Origin: Bretschneidera sinensis
Lineage: Eukaryota > Streptophyta > Magnoliopsida > Brassicales > Akaniaceae
NCBI GenBank assembly: GCA_023935145.1
Contig: CM043705.1
Span: 18,130,501 to 18,194,500, forward strand
Direction of reading: 5' to 3'
Length of the DNA: 64,000 nt
Positions within the stretch are counted from its first letter, which is position 1, and every line of letters begins with the position of its first letter. The position numbers and the translations under genes were made by a program. The notes beneath the pieces were generated by a model that worked only from the letters and a program-made list of their open reading frames with translations, did no database searches and was not told the origin of the DNA. Positions 9,991 to 21,751 of this stretch are shown here, in pieces.

Positions 9991-11290
9991 AGCACATTAT
10001 AATGTTAAGAAAGTATGGGTCCCTAAAGGAGCTGTATTTTTTAGGACTAACCCCAAAAGACCCAAGAAATTTTTGGTACCTAAAAGTACTATTGTGTATC
10101 CATGTATAATGTAGATATGTCTCCACACCAAAGAGAAATATAACTCTTGGAACTTTGATAGTAGATGCTCAAAGCACATGACCGGTTATCAAAGTATGTT
10201 CAAAGAGCTTATTTTAAGAGATGGCAGACATGTCACCATTAGAGATAACACAAAGATAAAGATTATTAGGCATGGAAAAGTGGGTAAATATTCTTCAACC
10301 ACTAACAATGTTTTATATGTGCAAGCCTTTAAAACCAAATTTACTTAGTATTAGTCAATTATGTGACAAAGGTAACAAAGTTATATTTGAATCATTTCAT
10401 TGTCTATTAATCAATTATGTGACAAAGATAACAAAGTTATGTGACAATATTTTATATGTGCAAGCCTTTAAACCAAATTTACTTAGTATTAGTCAATTAT
10501 GTGACAAAGGTAACAAAGTTATATTTGAATCATCTCATTGTCTAGTAATACACATCAAGAGTAAAAAGATTAAGTTTGTTGTCCATAGACATGATAATGT
10601 CTATTTAGTTGATTCAAAATCTTTACATTCGAAAAGTGAAAAATGTTTTCCCACTTTTAGTGAAAACCCATGACTATGGAATAAAAGGCTTGATCATGTG
10701 AACATAGATTTACTCAAAATTCTATCAAGAAAAGATTTAGTTATTGGACTTCTCAAAATAAAATTTGAAAAATACAAAGTTTGTGATGCTTGTCAAATCA
10801 GAAAACAAGCAAGAGTATCTTTTAAATCTAAAAAGGTAATTTCAACCTCTAGATCATTATAACTTTTACATATGGGCTTGTTTGGTCCAATAAGCACCAT
10901 TAGTCTAGATGGCCATCAATATGCTCTTGTTATTTTTGATGATTATTCAAGATATACCTTTGTAATTTTTGTTACTTATAAGGTTGAAGCCTATAAAGGT
11001 TTTGTGAACTTTTTCAAGAAGGTTGAAAAAGAAAAATGAATTTCTATCTCAAGTATTAGAAGTGATCATGGAAAATAATTTGAAAACCAAAGTTTTTCAA
11101 AATTTTGTGATGAAAATGGAATTGATCACAATTTTTCAGCCCCTAAAACTCCTCAACAAAATGGTGTTGTTGAGAGGAAAAATAAAATTATAGAAGAATT
11201 TGTTAGAACCATGCTTTGTGAAAATAATTTACTAAAATATATTTGGGCGGAAGCCGTAAAAACTTCTTCCTATATTTTAAATAGAGTATT
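9991..11290 (+). pseudogene. Sirevirus-like protease region, GAG-pre-integrase and integrase core, broken
   Basis: Degenerate protease text (SWNFDSRCSKHMTG near 10150) has DSR in place of the catalytic DSG. The pre-integrase segment contains a 139-bp tandem duplication at 10311-10588. Integrase follows: RLDHVNIDLLK with CDACQIRKQ (zinc-binding end), LVIFDDYSRYTFVIF near 10930, SDHGK near 11065 and PQQNGVVERKNK near 11155, which supplies the last acidic catalytic residue. In-frame stops occur near 10861, 11038 and 11077, and the frame breaks near 11290. Integrase would insert the cDNA into the genome, but this copy cannot make it. Confidence 0.8.
10311..10588 (+). repeat. 139-bp tandem duplication inside the pol region
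   Basis: TTTTATATGTGCAAGCC starts at 10311 and again at 10450. Both copies encode LYVQAFKPNLLSISQLCDKG or a close variant. The copies are nearly identical, so the duplication is probably younger than much of the other decay. Confidence 0.85.
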
Positions 11291-11299
11291 AATTAGGTT

Positions 11300-12522
11300 A
11301 TGCTTGATAAAACTTCATATGAACTATGGAAAGGTAGAAAGCCTAATATCTCTTACTTTTGTGCTTTTGGTTGCAAGTGTTTCATCCTAAATAACAATAA
11401 AACTAATTTAGGTAAATTTGACTCCAAGACCGATCAAGGGATATTCTTAGGATATTTTATCTCTAGTAAAACTTATAAAGTCTTTAACAAAAGAACTCCA
11501 GTGGTTGAAGAATCCGTACATGTTGCTTTTGACGAATCTAACCCAATTAGTAATAGAATAGTATCTCTTGATGATGATGCATAATTTATTCAAAGAGTGG
11601 ATGCATCTACTCCCATTGTTGACCTTAAGGAAAGTCAACCTCAAACAAATCAAAAGGTAGATGCTCCCAATCTTGATCAACCTTTTACAAGTCAACAAGG
11701 AAATGGACTTCCCAAATATTAGAGGTATGTGAATTATCATCCAATCGATCAAGTGATTGGTGATCCTTCACAAGAGGTAAGAACTCGATCTTTTATGAGA
11801 AATATCTGTAATTGTGTAGCTTATTGATCTCAAATATAACCTAAGACTTTTGTTGAAGCTGAAAAAGATGTTCATTGGATAAATGATATGCAAGAAGAGT
11901 TAAATCAATTTGAAAGAAATAAAGTGTGGACTCTAGTTCCTAGACCAAAGAATCAAACTATCATAGGAAGTAAATATGTATTTAAAAACAAAATGGATGA
12001 AAATGGAATTATTACTAGGAACAAGGCTAGAATTGTTACTAAGGGTTACAATAAAGAAGAATGAATAGATTTTGATGAAACATATGCTCTTGTAGCTAGA
12101 TGAGAAGCTATTTGTATATTACTAGCCTTTGCATGCTTTAAAAACTTTAAGCAATTTCAATTGAATGTGAAAAATGCATTTTTAAATGGCTTTACAGAAG
12201 AAGTTTATGCTAAACAACCTCTTGGTTTTGAAGATCTTAACCTTTCAAACCATGTCTACAAGTTATCTAAAGCTCTCTATAAGTTGAAGTAAGCTCTAAG
12301 AGCATGGTATGAAAGACTAAGTAAGTTTTTACTTAAAAATGGTTTTTCAATAGGAAAAATTGATATAACTCTTTTGATAAAAACTCATAAACATGATAAT
12401 ATCTTAGTCCAAATTTATGTTGATGTATTATATTTGGTGCCTCTAATGAATCTATATGTCAAGAATTTTCTAAGTGTATGCAAGGTGAATTTGAGATGAG
12501 TATGATGTGAGAGCTTACATAC
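11300..12522 (+). pseudogene. Sirevirus-like integrase end and reverse transcriptase (5' part), broken
   Basis: The frame at 11300-11584 carries the integrase C-terminal text YELWKGRKPNISYFCAFGCK and GIFLGYFISSKTYKVFNK. From about 11855 the RT reads [56 protein letters not shown] and [10 protein letters not shown]. The YVDD box is reduced to QIYVDVLYL, and several stops interrupt the frame. The RT is then cut by the nested Copia element starting at 12523. The remaining part resumes at 18141. Confidence 0.8.
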
Positions 12523-13425
12523 TGTTAGAAATCACCCTCAAGATGTCCATGTGGTAATCTTCCAAACACCCAAGTCTAGAATGACTTGTAATAAAACTGA
12601 AACAAAACAGGAATCAAACCAATCAAAGAAAAAACACAAACAATTGTTATCAAGGTTCGACAATGTGCCTACGTCCCTGTGAGCTCCTCCGAGCTCTCTG
12701 CACTAAATCAATGAGTTCTTACAATTACAAAAACACCTCTTCAAGAACACGATCTAATCTTGATCTTAACACCGTTCTTGAAGAACGAAAGAAGAGAAAA
12801 AAAAAGTGATAAAGACTAAGTGTTTCCCTGGAATTTTTCCCAAGAAAATTTCGATTACGAAGCCCTTGAATCCCCAATCTATACTACTCTCTCTCTCTCT
12901 TAACAACTAGCCTCTCTTGAATGAGTCTCTCCTGTATTTAGTGTCTTTGCACTCTCACACACCATGTGTTCTATTTCACACACATTCACATGTCATTCAC
13001 ATCACACCTCTCTTGTTGAGATGATTGTCACACATTTATGTTTGATTGAAGCTAGAGGACCCTTTATATAGTGCACCACTTCTTGAATCTATCTTGAAAT
13101 CAATCTCAACCCTTAGATCTTGAGGACCAATCAATCATAGCCTTTCAAAAAGTCTAAGTGATCCTGTGCATTTTGATCAATCTTCACGCACCTTACAAGA
13201 GGCTGAAATATGAATGCATCATGTACCTGGCGCCATGGTCCAGAACAGGGCTGCACTTCTCCAGGTTGTCATCCTTTCTAGGCGCCACGGTGTGGGGGAA
13301 GCTGAGCTACAACGCACACCTCCTTGGATAGCCTCCTTTGCTGGTGGCCGCGACGCACGCCTAGACCTGATACTAATTGAAGCTTCATGCTTCCATCCCG
13401 TTTAATCCTTGGACAAATACCAACA
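12523..13425 (-). repeat. 3' LTR of the nested Copia element
   Basis: On the plus strand it runs from TGTTAGAAATCACCC to AATACCAACA. It closely matches 17190-18140 but lacks about 31 bp next to its outer end. A purine-rich stretch (minus strand, ACAAAGGTAGAGAT) borders it at about 13426-13440, as expected of a polypurine tract. Confidence 0.85.
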
Positions 13426-14500
13426 ATCTCTACCTTTGTCTAAGCGATTAAACACGAACCCATTGTGCAGAGAACTCAGTATGTAGACTCATCTGGAGTC
13501 ACCATATCATCCAACTTCAATCCTAAGAAGTCCAAGGCAATGATTGAACATTCTTAGAGGTAGAACTTTGGTGCCTAAATCTGCAGGATTTTCTTCCGTT
13601 GCGACTTTCTCCAGATGAATGCATCATTTTGTAACAATTTCCCGAATGAAATGATACCAAACATCCATATGCTTAGTCCTCTCATGGAAAACCGGATTCT
13701 TACACAAGTTCCAAGCATTTTGGCTATCTGAAGACACCACCACCTGCTCTTTTAGGACTTTCCACTCATCCAACAACCCTTTGCACCACATAGCCTCCTT
13801 TATGGCTTTCGAAGCCGCTATGTACCTTGCCCCGGTTGTTGAGAGTGCTACCACTGACTACCACTGAGCCTTCAAGTACCTCAGCAACCAATTCATCCCA
13901 AGCCAAAGATCCTTTTCGGGATTACTCACAAATCTGCTGAGAACTCTAATTGCTTGAGAAATGTCGAGTCTAGTGCTTACCATCATGAACATGACTGATC
14001 TAACCGCACTAGAGTAAATGACCTTTTCCATTTTCTTCATCTCCTCATGTGTTCCAGGAAATTGTTCGCTGGAGAACTTGAAATGGCCAGCAAGGGGAAT
14101 CTTCATTGGTTTACCATCTTCCATAAAAAACTTGTACAACACCTTTTCTATGTCGAAAGACTGAGAAATCTTCAACCCATTTCTCTTATTTTCCTGAATT
14201 CTTCTCATCCCAAAGATCTTTTATGCAAGGCCAAGATCCTTCCTCTCGAACTCCTCACTGAGTTGAGATGTCAACATTTCTATCCTCTCCCTGTTGTTCC
14301 CAACCAATAACGTCATCGACATAGATGAGGATAATTACCACTTCCTCCACCTTGCATCCAGGTGAGAAGGTTTTTGTGAAATCTATGTTTTCTCTTTGCG
14401 TGAACTCTTTTGCCACCAGCCTAGCCTTGTTTCGAACTTCATCCCCTGGAGGGTTCCCTTCTTTGATCTTGTAAATGCACTTACAATCCACAAATCTCTA
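13426..14500 (-). pseudogene. Nested Copia reverse transcriptase and RNase H remnants
   Basis: 14255-14491 reads NKARLVAKEFTQRENIDFTK, then TFSPGCKVEEVV, and jumps to ILIYVDDVIG. The RT core between the FSP motif and the YVDD catalytic box is therefore deleted. 13858-14208 carries the thumb/connection text (GLKISQSFDIEKVLYKF, STRLDISQAIRVLSRFV). 13624-13854 carries the RNase H end (VALSTTGARYIAASKAIKEA, HMDVWYHFIREIV). Part of the RNase H start is also missing at about 13855. With these deletions the copy cannot reverse-transcribe itself. Confidence 0.8.
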
Positions 14501-14644
14501 TTTTCCTAGAATGTGCACCAATTCCCAAGAGTTGTTCTTCCTTAAAGAATCCATTTCTTCCTCCATAGCTAGCTTCCATCTTGATGAATCCTTACATCCC
14601 ATGGCATCAATGTAAGTCTCTGGTTCACTTATCCCTCCTTTTTT

Positions 14645-16096
14645 CTAAGGAGCTACTGCATTCGCAGCCGCAAAACCATATCTCAAAGGTGGTCTGACCA
14701 GCCTTCTTTCTTGGTCCTTTGTGAGTTGATAGTCATTCTGACTTGCTGCATCACCTCCTTCTAGTTCAGCCTCCTCTCGAGTGTCCTGAGCTTGGCATTC
14801 ATCAATGGGCTCTACCTGGTCCAAACCTCCTTGCCTTCCTTGCTTTACCTGAACTGAATTTTCCTTGATGCTATGCTCCACAAATACTGAACTGGTTTGC
14901 TCACTATCCCTGCAGGGTTAGTTTTCTCCAAATAAGGAAATAAATACCCATTAAAAATGACATCCCTACTTATTATGAGTTTAAATCCTTTTTGTTCTAA
15001 GGACCACAACCTATACCCCTTAGCCCCTTCCCCATATCCTAGAAATGCATACTTTCTAGATCTTGGGCTAAGTTTATCATCCTTTTGATGTGTAAATGCA
15101 GCACATCCAAAAGTTCTAAGGTTATTCAACTCAGGGGGTTTACCAATCCACATCTCCTCGGGAGTCTTGAGCTCTAAACCTATAGAGGGTGATCTATTAA
15201 CCAAAGACGCAGCAATAGACACTGCTTCCCCCCAAAAACATTTAGGTAATCTGGATCCTATAAACATGCACCTAACCTTTTCCCTAAGGGTCTTATTCAT
15301 CCTCTCAGCAACTCTATTTTGCTGAGGGGTTTTCACAACCGTTCTATATCTTAGAATCCCATTTAACTTACAGAAATAATCAAGTTCCTTGTTAAAAAAC
15401 TTCTAAGCCATTATCGGTTCTTACCCTCTTAAATACCCTACCCGTTTGAGTTTCCTCCAGCTTTTTCCACACCACTAATTTATTCAAATCATATGATTTA
15501 TTTTTAAGCAAATAAACCCAAACCTTTCTTGAATAATCATCAATTAAAGACAGAAAGTAAAGATTACCTCCCTGTGTTGGTGTTCTTGCTGGCTCCCAAA
15601 GATCCGCATGAATGTAGTCAAGAATGCCTTTAGACTTGTGCACTTCGGTGTTGAAGCTGACCCAATGTTGCTTCCCAAGAACACAACATTCGCAGAAATC
15701 AAGTTCCTCTACTTTGTCACCATTAAATAGACCGTTCTTGTTGAGAACTTATAGGCCTTTTTCACTCATGTGTCCCAAGTGATTGTGCCAAAGGGCTGCC
15801 TTATCCATCTCAGCCATCAAGCTTGCTACTTGACCCTTGATCTCCGTGTCTCCGATCATCTCATAGAGACCATCCTTTATTACTGCTTTGATCACTATCA
15901 AAGATCCATTGGTTACCTTGATCTTTCCTCTTTCTGCCTTATATGTGTACCCCATGGGATCTATCTGCCCCAATGAGATCAAATTTCTTCTCAACTCTGG
16001 AAGATATCTCATATTCCTTAGCAGCCTTGTCATTCCATCAAACATCCTCAACTGGATGTCTCCCGTGCACCTCACTTGGTAAGAAGTATCATTCTC
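14645..16096 (-). pseudogene. Nested Copia GAG-pre-integrase and integrase, broken
   Basis: 15749-16075 reads RYLPELRRNLISLGQ and ends in the HHCC-type segment ALWHNHLGHMSEKGL. Its CECCVLGKQ half lies in the next piece, near 15690. 15392-15643 holds the core strand YFLSLIDDYSRKVWVYLL and RVRTDNG. 14845-15336 holds PQQNRVAERMNKTLREK and the C-terminal text FLGYGEGAKGYRLW. 14645-14881 is the acidic linker to RT. The pieces are separated by stops and shifts. The residues expected for the DDE triad can be seen, but no single frame joins them. Confidence 0.8.
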
Positions 16097-16892
16097 CTAA
16101 GAAACCTTTCCATCATCGATTTCCTTGAAATTCTTGAACCAATCCTGGTGAGGACACATATTATAGGTGCACCTGGTATCCAAGATCCATTTCCCGCTGC
16201 CTCCTTGCCCCCTACTCATATTTGAGCACACAATAAGAACATCATCATCATCTTGTTGTTCTCCTTTGGCAACCGAAGCCTCTCCATTCTTGGTATGGCT
16301 TCTTCCCTCATCTCTTATCATCTTCTTGCAATCTTTCTTGAAATGACCCGCCTTATGGCAGTAGAAGCATTTTTTCCCTACAAATCTAGATTTAAAGTGC
16401 ATTCTCCCATTGCTTTCTCCTCTACCTTTTGGTTTGACCTGATAGTAGCCATGTATGTTGTTGCCATTCCGAGTTGCTGGCCTTCCTCTATCGAACAACC
16501 CTTCTCCACTTGATGCACTCCTCATCTTAGCATCAAGATTATCTTGCAACTCTTTATCAGGATCCATTTTAAAAGCAAATATTCATTTACGAAGATACCT
16601 CTTATTAGGGAGAGTCTTGGTAAGAAACGGTTCATCTACTTTCTTTCAAATGACAGTTGGATCTTCCGAGTCTCCGTACTCCCTTGTAATATTATCTGAC
16701 ATCTGCAAAAAGATGGTGTTGTACGTCATCTTCTTCATCTCATTCTGCTGGACCTCCGTGGTACTTGCTGGAAAAGCATTTTCTTCTCCAATTGCCAAGT
16801 CTGCCTTTTGTTGCATAAGAACAACCTTGATTTTCCGCTTCCAAATGGCAAAATCTCCCTTTTCCATCAAACTTCTCAATAATGAAGTTTAA
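16097..16892 (-). pseudogene. Nested Copia gag and protease, broken
   Basis: Gag begins near 16892 (MSLNFIIEKFDGKG), shifts frame near 16855, and continues as FAIWKRKIKVVLMQQKADLA to a stop near 16645. From 16567 it carries a complete CCHC zinc knuckle, CFYCHKAGHFKKDC, near 16360-16320. The protease follows as GKWILDTRCTYNMCP. The catalytic DSG/DTG triad is DTR, so the protease would be inactive even without the stops. Confidence 0.8.
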
Positions 16893-17189
16893 ACTCATCT
16901 TGGGATAAAATCCCAGATTTATGCAACACCCACAATTGTTTTCCAACTTCTTCTAATTCTCAAGAACACGATCAAAGATTGATCTCAATACTGTTCTTGA
17001 ATCACCCTCAAGAACATGATCAGATCTTGATCTCTCATCCGTTCTTGAATCACCTCAAGAACACGATCAGATATAGATCTCTACTCTGTTCTTAAATCAC
17101 CTCAGAAGTTGACCTTTGATTCTTGGAGTCTTACTCCGATAAACCCCTGTTCTTGCTCTGACACTAGCTATCCAAAGCTCTAACACCAC

Positions 17190-18140
17190 TGTTGGTGGGA
17201 TCTTTTCTAGCTATTATACCACTTTTAGAAATCACCCTCAAGATGCTTAGGTGGTTATCTTTCAAACACCCGAGTCTAGAATGACTTGTAATAAAACCGA
17301 AACAAAACAGGAATCAAACCAATCAAAGAAAGAGCACAAGCAATTGTTATCGAGGTTCAGCAATGTGCCTACATCCCCGTGAGCTCCTCCGAGCTCTCTG
17401 CACTAAATCAATGAGTTCTTACAATTACAGCAACACCTCTTCAAGAACACAATCTAATCTTGATCTTAACACCATTCTTGAAGAATGAAAGAAGAGAAAA
17501 TAAAGTGATAAGGACTAAGTGTTTCCCTGGAATTTTTTCTAAGAAAATTTCAAATACAAAGCCCTTGAATCCCCAATCTATACTATTCTCTCTAAACAAC
17601 CAGCCTTTCTTGAATGAGTCTCTTCTATGTTTAGTGTCTTTACACTCTCACGCACCATGTGTTCTATTTCACACATATTCACATGTCATTCACATCACAC
17701 CTTTCTTATTGAGATGATTGTCACACACTTATGTTTGATTGAAGCTAGATGACCCTTTATATAGTACACCACTTCTTGAATATATCTTGAAGTCAATCTC
17801 AACCCTTAGATCTTGAGGACCAGTCAATCATAGCCCATCAACAAGCCTAAGTGATCCTGTGTGTTTTGATCAATCTTCACACACCTTACAAGAGGCTAAA
17901 ATTTGAGTGCATCAGTGTGCCTGGCACAGCGGCCCAGAACTAGGCTAGTCGCAGTCCAGGACAGGGTTGCACTTCTCCAGGTTGTCATTCTTTCTGGGCA
18001 TCGAGGCTTGGGGAAGCTGAGCTGGGGATTACACCTCCTTGGACAGCCTTCTTTGCTGGTGGCCGTGGCGCACACCTAGACCTGATGCTGATTGAAGCTT
18101 CATGCTTCCATCCCGTTCAATCCTTGGAAAAATATCAACA
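17190..18140 (-). repeat. 5' LTR of the nested Copia element
   Basis: On the minus strand it starts TGTTGATATTTTTCC and ends CCCACCAACA, directly followed by the primer site GTGGTGTTAGAGCTTTGG (17172-17189). That site resembles the initiator-Met type TGGTATCAGAGC. Length is 951 bp, against 903 bp for its partner. Confidence 0.85.
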
Positions 18141-18994
18141 TATATTTCTTTGGACTTCAAATTAAACAATTAAAATGAGATATCTTCATCAATTAATCCA
18201 AATACACTAAAGACTTGCTAAAGAGGTTTGGGATGGAGAATTTAAAGTGTCTTGGAACTCCCACGAACACCTCTACAAAACTTGACTTGGATGAATGAGG
18301 TAAGTGTGTAGATACTAAGACTTATAGAAGCATAATAAGAGTTTTACTATATTTAACTGCATGTAGACCCAATATAATGTTTAGTGTATGAATGTGTGCT
18401 AGATTCCAAGCTAATCCTAAGGAATCTTATATTATTGTTGTAAAAAGATTTTTGATATATTTAAATGGTACTCAAAATCTAGGACTATGGTATTCAAGAA
18501 AATCATCTTTTAAGCTAGTTGGGTACTCGAATGCTGATTATGCCGATTGTATAATTGATAGAAAAAGTACTAGTAGAACATACCAATTTCTAGGTGCCAT
18601 GTTAACATCTTGGTTTTCCAAGAAACAAAATCTAGTTGCATTATCAACTGTCAAAGCCGAATATGTGGCCGCCGGTAGTTGTTGTGCACAAATTTTATGG
18701 ATAAAACAGCAAGTAGAAGACTATGGCATATGTTTTTAAAATATTCCAATTTTATGTGACAACACTAGTGCCATAAATCTTTCCAAAAACCCAATTCAAC
18801 ATTTTAGGACCAAACACATTAAGATTAGATATCACTTTATAAGAAATCATGCTGAAAAAGGTAATGTCAAACTTGAATTCATACCTACAGTGGATCAAAT
18901 TGTTGATATTCTTACTAAACCTTTAAATGGAGAAAGCTTTTGTAGAATTAGAATGCTAATGGGCATGAAAAACTTTGGATGTCTATATGTTTAA
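18141..18994 (+). pseudogene. Sirevirus-like RT end and RNase H (after the nested element)
   Basis: The outer element resumes with FFGLQIKQLK and QSKYTKDLLKRFGMENLKC, then TNTSTKLDLDE. RNase H follows at 18392-18739: YLNGTQNLGLWYSRKSSFK, GYSNADYADCIIDRKSTS, LTSWFSKKQNLVALSTVKAE. After one stop it continues with LCDNTSAINLSKNPIQHFRT and ends at a stop at 18992-18994. Stops occur near 18172, 18296, 18388 and 18737. RNase H would degrade the RNA template during cDNA synthesis. Confidence 0.8.
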
Positions 18995-19409
18995 TTGTAT
19001 TTGCATCCTTTATGGTTTCTTACCTATAATTCGATGTTTTAGATGCATGATTTTAAGGGAACTTTATCTTTTCTATTCCTTTTATGATGTAGTTAAAAAA
19101 GGGGAGAAGAATCTAAGGACTTATTGCTAATGCTAATGACATTTTGTTGCTTTGTTATATCATTCTATACATGTTATTGATGCTTGAACTACTTTTCTCA
19201 TCAAGAAAAAGGGAGAAAAATCTCCAAAGTTACTATGCTTGGTTGTTCATATATTGCTCGGTTGGCTGGATATAAAATTGCTCTCTTGTGCAAGAGGAAA
19301 TATTGAAAATACAAAGGAAACTCTATCAAAATTTTTGTAAAATCTCAACACTTAGAGTTTCTTAAAAACTTTTTCAAAATAGTTTTGTAATCATCAAAAA
19401 GGGGGATAT
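18995..19409 (+). other. 3' untranslated region and polypurine tract of the Sirevirus-like element
   Basis: No coding text follows the pol stop. The purine tract AAAAAGGGGGATA sits directly before the 3' LTR and would prime plus-strand cDNA synthesis. Confidence 0.7.
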
Positions 19410-20732
19410 GGTTGACCCCATATTAATTTTGTTAATGAAAAAACACATTATTGTGCTAATTCTCTTTATCTAGTGTTATTTCAATTTTAAGAATAAAGGA
19501 GCACACGTTAGAAGCAATGCACGATCAATAGAACCTTGAAGTATTTCTGAAGACTTAGAAGCAAAGTAAGAGATTACTAGTCTAGTAAAGATTAAATTCC
19601 TTGTAAATATTTCTCTATGCTCCTAGATTAATTATGGCTCAAAGATTAAAATGTTTTTAAGCAAAAACAAAGTTTTTCTTTAGGTCGTAGGCAACTATAG
19701 AGAACCGTAGCCAACTACACTTTGTTGTAGCCAACTACAGATTTCTGTAGTCAACTATAGAACCTTGATGTAGTCAACTACACCATTTGCTATAGTCGAC
19801 TACACCACCTGTTGTAGCCAACTACATATTTCTGTAGTCAACTACAGACCTTGTTGTAGTCGACTACACATTGCTTTGTCGACTACATAGTCTACAAAAG
19901 GGCATAGAACCTTGTTGTAGTTGAATAAGCAATGTGTAGTCGACTACGGGGTCCTTTTTGGCTTCAATCAAAGCTGTAGTCGACTACACATTTCTATAGT
20001 TGACTACAAGACCTACTTGTTGCTTAATTCTCATTCTCAAAAAGGCTGTAGTAGACTACACCTTGCTATAGTCGACTACACCAAGTCCAATAACGGCTAT
20101 TTTGCATAAAATCTTGTCCAAATCAGTTGCATTTAATGCTTAAACGATCATATTATATTTAAATTGGCTGTTTAGAGTTTTTGTTATAAATACCCAGCCA
20201 TTACAAGCCTCAACAACCATCCTGAACACCATGGAAAATATTTATTACAAGAATCAAGCTTTCAATTTTATTCTTGAGCCATTGTTGAGCTTTAAGCTTT
20301 AGAAAGAGAAATTTTTTGAGTTGTAAGCATTTATTATATACTCTCTCTTGTTCCAATATATTCATTCATTCTCAAAGTGAAAAAGAGTTGGTATAACTTT
20401 TAGAGTGTTTAGGCATTAAACACTTCCTTGTAACTTTCTTATGAAGAGATTTTTGTAAGGTTTGGGCAATATCTGTGAATTTTTTTGACTATTCTTAGTG
20501 GATTGCTTCAAGGAGGTTCCTTAAAGAGAATGGATGTAAAGTAAGAGTAATTCTGATATTGCCGAACCACTATAAACAGAGTTTGAATATTCTCTTCTTT
20601 TACTCCTTTAATTTCAAGTAATTTATTTATTGTATGCTTTACTTGATTAAATTATTGAAACTTGTTTCTTAATTGCAAAAAGGGTTTTAAAACCCAATTC
20701 ACCCCCCTCTTTGGTTTGTACCTCGGTCTATA
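19410..20732 (+). repeat. 3' LTR of the Sirevirus-like element
   Basis: It runs from TGGTTGACCCC to GGTCTATA. Palindrome-array copies lie at about 19690-20090, with perfect 14-mers at 19855-19868 and 19975-19988. A TATA box (TATAAATA, 20185-20192) is preserved. Many substitutions separate it from the 5' LTR, so the insertion is old. Confidence 0.85.
20185..20192 (+). promoter_or_regulatory. TATA box of the Sirevirus-like LTR
   Basis: TATAAATA followed by CCCAGCCATTAC. The same context occurs in the 5' LTR near 7921 (one base mutated, AATAAATA) and in the separate LTR fragment at 45656-45663, so it is conserved among three copies. It lies downstream of the palindrome array. Confidence 0.65.
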
Positions 20733-21751
20733 TATAGTTTTTATTTTCTTTGGATTTTGAATCAAACTTGTTTCAAGTTTTGTGGATTTTGTTGTATTTT
20801 GATTTGAGGTGAGTGCAAGTTTATGTATGGGTTTGATTGCTTCTATGTTTTTTGGTTATGATTTGGTTTAAGGCTTGATGTTTGGTGAACAAATGAGGTT
20901 GTAGAGCATTTTTATTTCAGGTGTTTTGCTATTGCATGAGAAGAGATACTATTTTAGTTTAGATTTATTATTTTTTTTTATAATCTATGACTTGAGAACT
21001 GTTATTCACTTGTTTGTAGCTCGAGCAACGTATGATTGAGCTTCTGCTATAGTTTTGGGTTGCTTCTGCTATAGTTTTCGGTTACTTTTTTTGCCATTTA
21101 CTGCACTAATGGTGATCTAGGCAAAATATTTTTCTTTTTTCTGCAATGAAAGCTAACATTTTTATTGTTGGTGGCTAATCTTTTAAATTTTTTGTCCAAC
21201 TAAGCATTGATCTTATTCTCATCTCTTCATATTGTATATGGTTCAAATTAAAAATAAAATTTACTGCTAGGACATTGACTATGAAATGGCCTAGGTATCT
21301 ATTATGAGTTTGTGGGCAATGCATTTATGCGTCACGAATTGAGTTTTTGGTAAATGAAGGAAGTTTTAAAAAATGTTCATGTGCTAAGAGTAAATTTGGG
21401 AAATGAGGTTTAAACATGGATATTATTCTATAGTATACTTTTTACTAGCACTACTAAATTTGTTTTCTACCTTAATTTATTTAATGCTTAAACAATTTAC
21501 GAGTGCAACTTTTTTCCTACTTCATTTTTCTTCTTTCCTTGCACTTGTAAAAAAAAATTCCTTTTTACTTGCATTTTACAACCAATACTCACTAGCAAGT
21601 AGCAATCAGTAGATTAGTAGTGGTCTTGGTAGTGGTGTGTGACTGCCAAAAGGTGGATTATATTCCATATATAATTATTTAGTCATTTGACTCATTTCCG
21701 TGAACCCTTTTCGGACTATCATTTCAAAATGCTAACTTTGTGGTTGATTAT
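20733..21751 (+). other. Middle segment of the hAT element
   Basis: AT-rich sequence between the Copia and Gypsy insertions, part of the hAT interior. A stretch starting GTATGGGTTTGATTGCTTCTATG at about 20825 also occurs at about 7078 in the left arm, so the interior holds a diverged direct repeat. The open frame at 21403-21612 is a hydrophobic low-complexity run without a recognisable domain. This may be 5' UTR or intron of the transposase gene. Confidence 0.5.

Larger units (their letters stand above)
12523..18140 (-). mobile_element. Nested Ty1/Copia retrotransposon, opposite strand
   Basis: LTRs at 17190-18140 (its 5' LTR) and 12523-13425 (its 3' LTR) flank a minus-strand gag-protease-integrase-RT-RNase H series, which is Copia order. 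It interrupts the RT of the Sirevirus-like element, whose frame resumes in phase-like text just after 18140 (FFGLQIKQLK). The flanks CATAC and TATAT are only a weak 5-bp duplication. The gag and pol style resembles the Tork/TNT1 side of Copia, but I cannot fix the lineage. Confidence 0.85.
7173..20732 (+). mobile_element. Sirevirus-like Ty1/Copia retrotransposon (interrupted)
   Basis: The element has long LTRs (7173-8607 and 19410-20732), an initiator-Met-type primer site after the first and a purine-rich tract before the second. A perfect 5-bp TSD, TATAG, lies at 7168-7172 and 20733-20737. Gag, integrase, reverse transcriptase and RNase H follow in Copia order on the plus strand. Gag wording such as DYNLWRIIEEGPRI and the LTR architecture suggest the Sirevirus (SIRE/Maximus) lineage. 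All frames are broken, and a second Copia element is inserted inside the RT region at 12523-18140. Confidence 0.85.

Noticed and set aside
9699..10126. Several overlapping open frames on both strands after the Copia gag
   Set aside because: They come from short tandem CCTAGAAAT-type repeats and lack any conserved domain.
13214..13405. 63-codon plus-strand frame
   Set aside because: It lies within the LTR of the nested Copia element and has no homologous text.
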